Source of the DNA: Clostridia bacterium
GTDB lineage: Bacteria; Bacillota; Clostridia; Saccharofermentanales; Saccharofermentanaceae
Assembly (NCBI GenBank): GCA_024403735.1
Contig: JAKSRG010000001.1
Span: 1-64,000, forward strand
DNA length: 64,000 nucleotides
Reading direction: 5' to 3'
This document shows, piece after piece, positions 56,821 through 64,000 of the stretch (position 1 is its first letter; the number at the start of each line of letters is the position of its first letter). Below the pieces are notes generated by a model. That model was not told the DNA's origin, ran no database searches, and was given only the letters and a program-made list of their open reading frames with translations. Both the position numbers and the translations under genes were made by a program.

Positions 56821-56908
56821 TAGGTTTGAATAAATTTGTTCGTTTGTGATTATTCTTAGCTTATTTGTTATAAAATATAAACAGTCTGATTATAGATGGG
56901 AGATTTAT

Positions 56909-57856
56909 ATGAAATTAACAAACGAGCAACTAAAAGGTATATATTTTGGCGCCTATTTTTTTGAAGAGACAGCTGATGGTTATTTGAAGGCTAATCAGTA
57001 TTCAAAAGCACAGATGGCTTATTTTGATACAGCACTTGAGATGTGGAAGGAACGATGTGATGCATCAACTGCTAAGACACTCGAGTTTGTTACTGAAGCT
57101 ACAGAAGTTTCCTTTGATTACAAGCTTATCTGGTTTTGTTCAAAAGATTCATTTGACTTATATGTTGATGAAGAACTCGCAGCAATTACAAAACTTGATG
57201 ATATCGGTGAAGAAGGAAAGATTGTTTTCAATATGAAGGCAGGTAAAAAGAAGGTAACTATTTATCTTCCTTGTGATGCTACTGCTATTATCAAGAATTT
57301 TGAGATTAATGATAGTTATGAGACTGTAACTAAAGGACCTAAGGTTCTTTGGCTTGGTGATTCTATTACTCAGGGCTATGGTCCACTTAGATCATCTCAG
57401 TCTTATGTAAGTGTAGCTAATAGAATTCTTGATTACGATATTATCAATCAGGGTATTGGTGGATATGTTTATGACAAGAAGTCTCTTATGAAGATGGAAG
57501 GTTATAATCCAGAAAAGATTATTGTTGCTATGGGAACAAATCAGTACGGTACAGAGTCAATGATAGATATTGAAGAATATTATGAAACATTGACAGGCAT
57601 CTATGGAAATACTCCAATCCTCTGCGTAACTCCACTTTGGAGAGGTGATCATTTGGAGGAGATTGATAAGCTTATAAGATTCTGTGAAGAACTTAAGAAG
57701 ATTGTTGCTAAGTATCCAAATATCCAAGTTGTTGAAGGCTTTAAGCTTGTTCCACACTTTGAAGAATACTTTCTTGATAATCTCCATCCAAATAAGCTTG
57801 GCACAGAAGTTTATGGTAGAAATCTTGTAAGAGAGATTGAAAGATTAGGTTTCTAA
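56909..57856 (+). CDS. SGNH/GDSL-family hydrolase
   Basis: A 315-residue cytosolic enzyme. An N-terminal beta-sandwich (about 1-140) resembles the domain of carbohydrate esterases of the CE2 type, followed by the SGNH fold with block I GDSIT (S152), block II QGIGG, block III GTNQYG, and the D290-x2-H293 pair in LDNLHPN. It is likely a deacetylase of sugar esters. The ATG at 56909 behind GGGAG is chosen. One base separates it from the next gene. Confidence 0.87.
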   Translation: MKLTNEQLKGIYFGAYFFEETADGYLKANQYSKAQMAYFDTALEMWKERCDASTAKTLEFVTEATEVSFDYKLIWFCSKDSFDLYVDEELAAITKLDDIGEEGKIVFNMKAGKKKVTIYLPCDATAIIKNFEINDSYETVTKGPKVLWLGDSITQGYGPLRSSQSYVSVANRILDYDIINQGIGGYVYDKKSLMKMEGYNPEKIIVAMGTNQYGTESMIDIEEYYETLTGIYGNTPILCVTPLWRGDHLEEIDKLIRFCEELKKIVAKYPNIQVVEGFKLVPHFEEYFLDNLHPNKLGTEVYGRNLVREIERLGF

Positions 57857-57857
57857 A

Positions 57858-58172
57858 ATGAAAAAAGTCAAGATTACAGTTATCAGAATGGCTTGTTATA
57901 AAGACCTTATCGAGAAGTACGAAAATCCAATTGAACATGCGTGTGATATGGAAGAAGGTAAAGTCTTTATTGCGAATGGCTGGGAGAAACCCGTTGGTTT
58001 TTGTGATAGTGCTTGGGATACATTATCTCCGTTTGTTATGGCTTTATCTCACGGAGCTGAGAATTTTTATGATGGCTGGATGAAAAATAAGAAATCTGCG
58101 ATGCTCTCATGTAATGATGGTTTTAGGCCTGTAAGCTTTCTGGTTGAAGCTATGGATGAAGATGCTGAATAA
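57858..58172 (+). CDS. TIGR04076 family protein
   Basis: A 104-residue small protein beginning KVKITVIRMACYKDL, with CDMEEGKVFIANGWEKPVGFCDSAWDTL and a conserved Cys/Trp pattern, matching the TIGR04076 family of unknown function. It starts one base after the SGNH gene and is presumably co-translated. Confidence 0.82.
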   Translation: MKKVKITVIRMACYKDLIEKYENPIEHACDMEEGKVFIANGWEKPVGFCDSAWDTLSPFVMALSHGAENFYDGWMKNKKSAMLSCNDGFRPVSFLVEAMDEDAE

Positions 58173-58198
58173 TCTTTGAAATATGTATGAGGTAAACG

Positions 58199-58816
58199 AT
58201 GACTGAACAAGAAAAAATGTTAGCAGGAAAAATATATGACCCATCAGATAAGACGTTAGCAGAACTACGAGCAAAGGGTCATAGATTGTCTAAAATGTAT
58301 AATGATACATTTGATACCGATGAGGAAGAACGAGACAGAATAATTCACGAACTTATTCCTAATATGGGAGAAGGTTGTTATTTGCAAGGTCCTATCTATT
58401 TTGATTATGGATGTTTTACAACATTTGGAAGAGGTTGCTACGCTAACTTCAATCTTACTGTATTAGACACTTGTCCAGTTACTATTGGTGATTCGGTATT
58501 CTTTGGTCCTAATTGTATGATCGCTACTCCAATGCATCCGCTAAGATGGCAGGAAAGAAATATGAAACAAAAGGCTGATGGGACCTGGTACGATGACGAA
58601 TATGGAAAGCCTATTACTATTGGTTCTAATTGTTGGATTGCTAGTAATGTTGTTATTTGTGCCGGTGTATCAATTGGCGAAGGTTGTGTTATTGGAGCTG
58701 GTAGCGTAGTAACAAGGGATATTCCTATGAATTCAGTAGCTGCTGGTAATCCATGTAAAGTGATTAGACAGATAACAGAAGAAGATTCGATTAAATTAAA
58801 GAAAGAATTATGGTAA
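58199..58816 (+). CDS. Sugar O-acetyltransferase (maltose/galactoside acetyltransferase type)
   Basis: A 205-residue left-handed beta-helix enzyme. The N-terminal Mac domain is MTEQEKMLAGKIYDPSD, the catalytic His is H113 in ATPMHPL, and hexapeptide repeats follow (IGSNCWIASNVVICAGVSIGEGCVIGAGSVV). It transfers acetyl groups from acetyl-CoA to sugars. An esterase is encoded two genes upstream, which suggests an acetylation/deacetylation pair (inference). Confidence 0.92.
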   Translation: MTEQEKMLAGKIYDPSDKTLAELRAKGHRLSKMYNDTFDTDEEERDRIIHELIPNMGEGCYLQGPIYFDYGCFTTFGRGCYANFNLTVLDTCPVTIGDSVFFGPNCMIATPMHPLRWQERNMKQKADGTWYDDEYGKPITIGSNCWIASNVVICAGVSIGEGCVIGAGSVVTRDIPMNSVAAGNPCKVIRQITEEDSIKLKKELW

Positions 58817-58850
58817 ATCTTGATTTGAAGATTGTGTAAGGAGAATAGAT

Positions 58851-60335
58851 ATGTGGCCATTTGGTAAGAAAAAGAATAAGCAGGAAGAGAATGATAATCC
58901 TACACAGGAGCGTTCAGAAGAGCTTCCAAAGGAACCTATTAAAGCACCTGTTACTGAAATAAAGAAAAGTACTAGTAGTTCTGCATTCTGTATGGGTGTA
59001 GAAGGTAAGTTTTTACTTGGTAAAGAACTTCTTTACGCAGGTACAATAAAGGGAACTGTAAATGTAGGAGATGAAATCTGCATTGTTAATCCTGGTGATT
59101 ATGAAATCTCATTTGATGATGTAATCACTTTTGATACACCAAATGTAGTTAAAGCAAAGATCGCAAAGATTGAAGTTGGTAGTGAAAAATCCAGTGTAGA
59201 AAGCGTTACTGATAGTAAGGCTAGTATTGTTTTCGATGAGGACATGGAGTATTACATTCGAACAGGAACAGTTTTCTGCTCTAGTGGAAGTAAAGGCGAT
59301 ATTATTCGTCAGGCATATTGTGATGGCCTTGGAAATGGTCTTATTGGCTTTGCTCACATGAATGTTTCTGATGGCGTATATGCGCGAATGTCATTAAACG
59401 ATATGGCTGAAGTTGCTAGAATGTTTTTGGGTCTCATATCTAGAGATCCTGCTTTTCAGTCTCCTGAAATGAAAGACGAGATTACTTCCAAAATCGGTAA
59501 ACTCGGAACAAATATGTCTAAATGCATTGTCAATGAGGATGTTATTTATACTCTATATAGCAAGAGAACAGGTGAACCAAAGTTGTTTACTCGCTGTTTT
59601 GATGGTCCAAATAATACGATTAGAATTGATCCACCATTCATTTGCATTTTTACTGAACAGACATATAAAAGTGTTAGTAATGCCTATAAGGATGACACTG
59701 CATATGAATTAAGAAAAATAGAGAATGGCAAGGATAGAAACGGCATTAAGAAATTCTTGGATGCAACATTCTATTTAAATGGTGCAACAGGTCTTTGTGT
59801 TAACTACATTGGTCTAACAATTGCTGCTGGCAATATTATTCCACCTCCAAACTATGATGGTGTACCAGCAATTCAGATTCCTGTAACTAATCCTATGGTT
59901 GAGTCATTGATCCTTCTTGTCGGTCAGTTCGAAAAGGTAGAGACTGAAGCAGAGAAGAAAGAATATAGTGCTTATAGCAATATGATGTTCAGAGAATTGG
60001 CAAAAGCCCGATTTATCGCTCCAATTAAGATTGAAGGAGATGTTGAGCATAAGGATAATATTGAGGCTGTATTCAAAGAGAATACTACGATTTCTTTTGT
60101 TGTAATGGATGGTAAGTATGGTAGACCAGCATTAAAAGTATTTACTGATTGGCAGAAAATGGTTGAGGCAGGCTTTAAGCCAGAAGATGGTTGGTCAGGA
60201 AATGTTATGAGATTAGATCAAATACTTGATGCTCAGGATTGTGTTATCAATGCAACTAGTTCAATGTATCCAACATCTGGTATTTATATTGGTAGAGAGA
60301 TGTTTGATACTCAGATTAAACAGTACATTGAATAA
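58851..60335 (+). CDS. Fusion of an EF-Tu domain 2-like barrel and an SseB-like domain
   Basis: A 494-residue cytosolic protein. A basic/amphipathic N-terminus (MWPFGKKKNK) and a charged linker to about 35 precede a beta-barrel at about 42-120 that matches translation-factor domain 2 (FCMGVEGKFLLGKELLYAGTIKGTVNVGDEICIVNPG). A middle region of unclear fold (about 130-340) is followed by an SseB-type domain at about 345-494 (IPVTNPMVESLILLVGQFEK; FVVMDGKYGRPALKVFTDWQKM). No GTPase motif is present. The next gene is an L7/L12-like protein, 22 bases downstream. Function unknown; a role around ribosome or translation-factor binding is inferred. Confidence 0.75.
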   Translation: MWPFGKKKNKQEENDNPTQERSEELPKEPIKAPVTEIKKSTSSSAFCMGVEGKFLLGKELLYAGTIKGTVNVGDEICIVNPGDYEISFDDVITFDTPNVVKAKIAKIEVGSEKSSVESVTDSKASIVFDEDMEYYIRTGTVFCSSGSKGDIIRQAYCDGLGNGLIGFAHMNVSDGVYARMSLNDMAEVARMFLGLISRDPAFQSPEMKDEITSKIGKLGTNMSKCIVNEDVIYTLYSKRTGEPKLFTRCFDGPNNTIRIDPPFICIFTEQTYKSVSNAYKDDTAYELRKIENGKDRNGIKKFLDATFYLNGATGLCVNYIGLTIAAGNIIPPPNYDGVPAIQIPVTNPMVESLILLVGQFEKVETEAEKKEYSAYSNMMFRELAKARFIAPIKIEGDVEHKDNIEAVFKENTTISFVVMDGKYGRPALKVFTDWQKMVEAGFKPEDGWSGNVMRLDQILDAQDCVINATSSMYPTSGIYIGREMFDTQIKQYIE

Positions 60336-60356
60336 AATGGGTTAGTTGAGGTTGTT

Positions 60357-60794
60357 ATGGGATTTTTCGATTTATTTAGAAAGAAAAAGACAGATGATGA
60401 ACGTGACTTGGAAGAAGCAACAAGAAAGAGTAAGTCTGAACAGATAAGTACTCCTGTTCCTTCTATGTCACTTGAAGATACAAAACAAGTTGTTATTAAG
60501 ATGCTTGCTGAAAATAGTAAGATTCAGGCAATTAAATTTGTTAAAGATAATACTGGTGTTGGTCTTAAAGAAGCAAAGGATTTTGTAGAGAGTATTGAGA
60601 GAACATGTGTAATCGATTATCAGTCTGTTCAGCAACCTCAGAATTCACAGTTCGCTAACTATATTTCTCCTGATTTGGAGCAGAAAGTAAGAAGTCTCTT
60701 AGCACAAGGACAAAAGATGGAGGCTATTAAGCTTGTTAAGGCTTCTACTGATTTAGGATTAAAAGAATGCAAGGAATATGTAGAAAGTCTTTGA
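60357..60794 (+). CDS. Protein with two L7/L12 C-terminal-type domains
   Basis: A 145-residue protein. The amphipathic N-terminus MGFFDLFRKKK could bind membrane. Two copies of a ribosomal protein L7/L12 C-terminal-like motif follow at about 43-81 and 108-145 (KIQAIKFVKDNTGVGLKEAKDFVES; KMEAIKLVKASTDLGLKECKEYVESL), each with the conserved Lys and Gly residues that, in L7/L12, contact translation GTPases. It lacks the L7/L12 dimerization domain. It is the partner of the preceding gene; a terminator follows. Confidence 0.85.
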   Translation: MGFFDLFRKKKTDDERDLEEATRKSKSEQISTPVPSMSLEDTKQVVIKMLAENSKIQAIKFVKDNTGVGLKEAKDFVESIERTCVIDYQSVQQPQNSQFANYISPDLEQKVRSLLAQGQKMEAIKLVKASTDLGLKECKEYVESL

Positions 60795-60881
60795 ATAAAT
60801 AATTAATTATTTCTGTTTTGATGTTCTGATTTATACAATTTTCATTTTTGCTTTAATAATAGTATTTATATCAACAGTAGC

Positions 60882-60925
60882 AAAGGTGCTAACTATTCAA
60901 TTTGTTGAATAGTTGGTGCCTTTTT
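60882..60925 (+). terminator. Terminator after the L7/L12-like gene
   Basis: AAAGGTGCTAACTATTCAA pairs with TTGAATAGTTGGTGCCTTT (19 bp, one G-U), then TT and a TGTTTTCGATAA element. Confidence 0.93.
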
Positions 60926-60958
60926 GTTTTCGATAAATTCGACAGGAGTGAATAAATT

Positions 60959-61285
60959 ATGGCTATGAGAATTGAAGAACATCCAATCCTTGGTGTACAG
61001 GAGAAGGGTAGATTAGTTAAGTTTACATTTGATGGAAAAGAATATGAAGGACATGAAGGTGAGCCAATTGCAGCTGCTCTTAAGGCGTCAGGAGTAATGA
61101 TTCACCGATATACAAAGAAGGAACACAGACCTCGTGGTATTTTCTGTGCGATTGGAAGATGTACAGACTGCGTAATGATTGTTAATGGAAAACCTAATGT
61201 AAGAACTTGTGTAACTCCTCTCGAGGAGGGTATGGAAGTTAAGACTCAGTATGGTGTTAGTGATAAACCATTTGATCAGCAGTAA
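60959..61285 (+). CDS. [2Fe-2S] ferredoxin-like subunit (HcnA-like)
   Basis: A 108-residue protein. A ferredoxin-type fold with C63-x4-C68-x2-C71 in FCAIGRCTDCVM and C84 in VRTCVTP binds one [2Fe-2S] cluster. This layout matches the small subunit of HcnABC / opine, sarcosine and hydroxyproline dehydrogenases. First gene of a four-gene run; AGGAG precedes the ATG. Confidence 0.88.
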   Translation: MAMRIEEHPILGVQEKGRLVKFTFDGKEYEGHEGEPIAAALKASGVMIHRYTKKEHRPRGIFCAIGRCTDCVMIVNGKPNVRTCVTPLEEGMEVKTQYGVSDKPFDQQ

Positions 61286-61317
61286 GATTTTTGAATTGTA
61301 CGATAGGAGCTAAAGAT

Positions 61318-62898
61318 ATGAAAAGATATGACTTGATTATAGTAGGTGCTGGTCCTTCAGGACTTTCTGCAGCAATAGAAGCTGCTAAAAGAGGATTAAA
61401 GGTTGTTGTTTTCGATGAGAATGAAAAGCCAGGTGGACAGCTCTTTAAGCAGATTCATAAATTTTTTGGTTCAAAGGAACATAAGGCAAAGATAAGAGGT
61501 TTTAAGATTGGTGAAGACCTTCTTAAGGAAGCTGACAGTGTAGGTGTCGAAGTAGTACTTAATGCTACAGTTTGTGGTATGTACCAAGATAGAGAAGTTA
61601 CAGTTCGTATTGGAGATGGAATTCATCACTATAAAGGAGATGCTATCATTATTGCTACTGGTGCAGCGGAGAATATGGTAACTTTCCCTGGTTGGACTTT
61701 GCCAGGTGTAATTGGTGCTGGTGCTGCTCAGACAATGATGAACCTTCACGGAGTTAAGCCAGGTAGTAAAATTTTGATGCTTGGTTCAGGTAACGTAGGT
61801 CTAGTAGTTTCATTCCAACTTTTGCAGTGTGGCTGCGAAGTTGTAGCTCTTGTAGATGCCGCTCCTAGAGTTGGTGGTTATGGCGTGCATGCAGCTAAGG
61901 TTGCTAGAACTGGTGTTCCATTCTATCTTTCACATACAATTGTTGAAGCTGAGGGTGAAGATCACGTAACTGGTGTAACGATTGCTGAAGTTGATTCATC
62001 ATTTAAGTTCATTCCAGGTACTGAAAAGCACTTTGATGTTGATACTATCTGCCTTGCTGTTGGACTTTCACCAATGAGCCAATTACTTAAAATGGCTGGT
62101 TGTAAGATGGAGGATAATCCTAAGCGTGGTGGTCAGGTACCTATCTGTGATGAATATGGTAGAACATCTATTCCAGGAGTTTTCGTTGCAGGTGACGTAT
62201 CTGGTATCGAAGAAGCTTCATCAGCTATGATTGAAGGTCGTATGGCAGGTATTGCAGCTGCAGAGTATTTAGGATTTATTGAAAAAGAAGAACTAGATAC
62301 TAACCTTGAGGAACTCGATAGTGCGCTTGATGGTCTTCGTCAGGGTATGTTCGCTCCTAAGAATAGAGGAAAGATTCCAGAGAAGACAGATGAAGGTATT
62401 GATATCTCAATGAGTCTTCTCAAAAAAGGATATGTAGGTGACGATGAGATTGAGAGATTCCCTGGTGTTACAAGAAAAGCTGGTATCCATCCAGTAATAG
62501 AATGTACACAGAATATTCCATGTAATCCATGTCAAGATTCATGTCCTAAGAAGTGTATCAAGATTGGTCCAAATATCACTGCACTTCCTGCTATTAATGA
62601 AGATAACAAGTGCATCGGTTGTGGAATGTGTGTTGCTTCATGTTCAGGTCAGGCAATTTTCCTTGTAGATGAGACATACGAAGAAGGATATGCAAGTATT
62701 ACTCTTCCTTATGAATTTCTTCCACTTCCAGTAGCAGGCCAGAAGGGTATTGCACTTGGACGTGATGGTAAGAAGGTATGTGAAGCAGAAGTAATTAGTG
62801 TTAAGTCTGCTCCTGCTTTTGATAAGACACATTTGCTTACAATGAAGGTTCCTTCTGAATATGTTATGAAGGCAAGATTCTTCAAGGCAGAAGTTTGA
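61318..62898 (+). CDS. FAD/NAD-dependent oxidoreductase with ferredoxin-like C-terminus (HcnB-like)
   Basis: A 526-residue flavoprotein. FAD-binding VGAGPSG (9-15) and a second NAD(P)-type loop near 155 (MLGSGNVG) are visible. Unlike HcnB itself, the C-terminal part carries Cys-rich motifs C402-x2-C405-x3-C409-x3-C413 and C432-x2-C435-x2-C438-x3-C442, which look like two [4Fe-4S] sites and would extend an electron wire to an external acceptor. The ATG at 61318 behind TAGGAG is chosen; an upstream TTG is out of range of a ribosome binding site. Confidence 0.88.
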   Translation: MKRYDLIIVGAGPSGLSAAIEAAKRGLKVVVFDENEKPGGQLFKQIHKFFGSKEHKAKIRGFKIGEDLLKEADSVGVEVVLNATVCGMYQDREVTVRIGDGIHHYKGDAIIIATGAAENMVTFPGWTLPGVIGAGAAQTMMNLHGVKPGSKILMLGSGNVGLVVSFQLLQCGCEVVALVDAAPRVGGYGVHAAKVARTGVPFYLSHTIVEAEGEDHVTGVTIAEVDSSFKFIPGTEKHFDVDTICLAVGLSPMSQLLKMAGCKMEDNPKRGGQVPICDEYGRTSIPGVFVAGDVSGIEEASSAMIEGRMAGIAAAEYLGFIEKEELDTNLEELDSALDGLRQGMFAPKNRGKIPEKTDEGIDISMSLLKKGYVGDDEIERFPGVTRKAGIHPVIECTQNIPCNPCQDSCPKKCIKIGPNITALPAINEDNKCIGCGMCVASCSGQAIFLVDETYEEGYASITLPYEFLPLPVAGQKGIALGRDGKKVCEAEVISVKSAPAFDKTHLLTMKVPSEYVMKARFFKAEV

Positions 62899-62913
62899 TA
62901 GGAGGATAAGAAT

Positions 62914-63237
62914 ATGCATTCAGTAAATGATAGATCAAGAGATATTGGAGAATTTGTTCCTCAGCCAGATGACGATATGCTCATCTGCAGATGCGAAGAA
63001 ATAACAAAAGGCGAAATTCGTAAAGCAGTTCACGATGGCATGTGGACACTTACAGAGATTAGAAGATATTTAAGAACTGGTATGGGTCTTTGTCAGGGAC
63101 AGACTTGCTCAAAACTTGTTAAAGGTATCGTGGCAAGAGAACTTGGTGTATCTCCTGCTGAACTAGAGCCAGCTACAAGTAGAGCTCCTATGAGACCAAC
63201 TGAGATGAGAATCTTGGCTAATGAAGTAGAAGATTAA
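62914..63237 (+). CDS. BFD-like [2Fe-2S] protein
   Basis: A 107-residue protein with the fer2_BFD pattern: C25-x-C27 in LICRCEEI and C60-x4-C65 in GLCQGQTC, binding one [2Fe-2S] cluster. It belongs with the dehydrogenase subunits on either side. AGGAGG precedes the ATG. Confidence 0.88.
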   Translation: MHSVNDRSRDIGEFVPQPDDDMLICRCEEITKGEIRKAVHDGMWTLTEIRRYLRTGMGLCQGQTCSKLVKGIVARELGVSPAELEPATSRAPMRPTEMRILANEVED

Positions 63238-63252
63238 GGGAGGAACAGTAAT

Positions 63253-64000
63253 ATGAGTAACAAAGCAGACGTAGTAATCGTTGGTGGTGGTATTATTGGC
63301 TGTTCCATCGCATATTATTTGGCAAAGAAAGAAAAGAGTGTAATCGTACTTGAAGGCAGTGATCATATAGGTGATGGTGGTTCTTCAAGAAACGGTGGAG
63401 GTGTTAGACAGTCTGGACGTGATCCACGTGAACTTCCTCTTGTAATGTATGGAATTAAGCATTTATGGCCAAAGCTCTCAGAAGAACTCGAGGTTGACTG
63501 TGAGTATCATCAGGATGGTAACTTAAGACTTGGAAAGACAGAGAAGCATCGTCAGATTCTTGAAGGTCTCACAGAAAGAGCTAAAAAAGTTGGTCTTGAT
63601 GTAAGAATGATTGATGGAGATGAAGTTCGAAAGATTAATCCTTATCTTTCAGAAGAAGTAACATGTGCGAGTTGGTGCCCAACTGATGGACATGCTAACC
63701 CACTTACAACAACTCTTGGCTATTACAAAATGGCAAGAAGAATGGGTGTAAGATTTATTACTGGTGAGAAGGCTATTGAACTTAAGAAAGTAAAGGGTAA
63801 GCTTTCAAAGGTTGTTACTGAGAATAATGTTTATGAAGGTGATACAATTGTAGTTGCTGCAGGATATCACAGTCGTGAACTTGTATCTACAGTGGGCATT
63901 GATATTCCTATGGTTCAGAATATGATTGAGTGTCTTGTAACTGAAGCAGAGCCTCATATGTTCGATCAGATGCTTGGTACTGCTGAGGCTGATTTCTATG
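63253..64000 (+). CDS. FAD-dependent oxidoreductase, DAO family (5' part; cut by window end)
   Basis: The first 249 residues of a D-amino-acid/sarcosine oxidase-type flavoprotein. FAD-binding VVIVGGGIIGCSIAYYLAK, SSRNGGGVRQSGRD (typical of sarcosine oxidase and hydroxyproline dehydrogenase catalytic subunits), and DGHANPLTTTLGYYKMARRMG are seen. The frame stays open to base 64000. It is the presumed catalytic (HcnC/OoxB-like) subunit; substrate candidates are hydroxyproline, proline, sarcosine, opines or D-amino acids. GGGAGG precedes the ATG. Confidence 0.88.
   Translation, partial: MSNKADVVIVGGGIIGCSIAYYLAKKEKSVIVLEGSDHIGDGGSSRNGGGVRQSGRDPRELPLVMYGIKHLWPKLSEELEVDCEYHQDGNLRLGKTEKHRQILEGLTERAKKVGLDVRMIDGDEVRKINPYLSEEVTCASWCPTDGHANPLTTTLGYYKMARRMGVRFITGEKAIELKKVKGKLSKVVTENNVYEGDTIVVAAGYHSRELVSTVGIDIPMVQNMIECLVTEAEPHMFDQMLGTAEADFY

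Overview
The window is a contiguous piece of chromosome from a low-GC, Gram-positive-type anaerobe, most likely a member of class Clostridia (Bacillota). The reasons are AT-rich intergenic DNA with strong U-tract terminators, GGAGG-type ribosome binding sites, an F-type ATP synthase whose c subunit carries a Na+-site signature, a PPi-dependent phosphofructokinase, mini-RNase III next to cysS and rlmB, many Cys-lipobox lipoproteins, and several plant-glycan hydrolases (GH2-like, GH3, GH127). The family cannot be settled from the sequence; a gut or rumen fibre degrader is an inference. No phage, insertion sequence, plasmid gene or CRISPR array was seen, and the standard genetic code fits throughout.

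Layout. 1-2.2 kb: the tail of a degenerate GGDEF protein and a DUF975/ABC_trans_CmpB-like membrane protein. 2.3-9.1 kb: a complete atp operon (I-a-c-b-delta-alpha-gamma-beta-epsilon) with a shortened epsilon subunit. 9.2-12 kb: a DUF3795 protein, a VOC protein and pfp. 12-18.6 kb: an unknown gene plus a B12-binding radical SAM protein, a structured RNA just upstream of cysS, then cysS-mrnC-rlmB-lipoprotein. 18.5-28 kb: a tyrosine phosphatase, tRNA-Arg(ACG), tig, clpX-ROK kinase, valS-membrane protein and fba. 28-36.7 kb: a tail-anchored protein, a GH3 lipoprotein, a DUF3842 protein, a giant LacZ-like protein with lost catalytic motifs, and a LacI-sensor/GGDEF protein. 36.8-43 kb: a pseudouridine synthase/histidine kinase/response regulator operon diverging from paralogous lipoproteins, with CRP-type palindromes between them. 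43.1-50.3 kb: an eight-gene run mixing rRNA modification, lipoproteins and a GH127 arabinofuranosidase. 50.4-57 kb: a GGDEF-EAL protein, a TrmB regulator with lysA, and an orphan solute-binding lipoprotein. 56.9-60.8 kb: an SGNH hydrolase, a TIGR04076 protein, a sugar acetyltransferase, and an unusual pair (EF-Tu-domain-2/SseB fusion and a duplicated L7/L12 C-terminal domain protein). 60.96-64 kb: a four-gene Fe-S/flavin dehydrogenase operon cut by the window edge.

How it fits together. Energy and central carbon genes (atp, pfp, fba, ROK glucokinase) sit among translation genes (cysS, valS, tRNA-Arg, rlmB, mrnC, RNA-modifying enzymes), protein-quality genes (tig, clpX), c-di-GMP signalling and cell-surface/glycan genes. 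The points most worth following up are the translation-factor-like pair at 58.85-60.79 kb, the catalytically stripped GH2 protein, the two-carboxylate Na+-type c subunit together with an epsilon subunit lacking its regulatory domain, and the structured RNA upstream of cysS.
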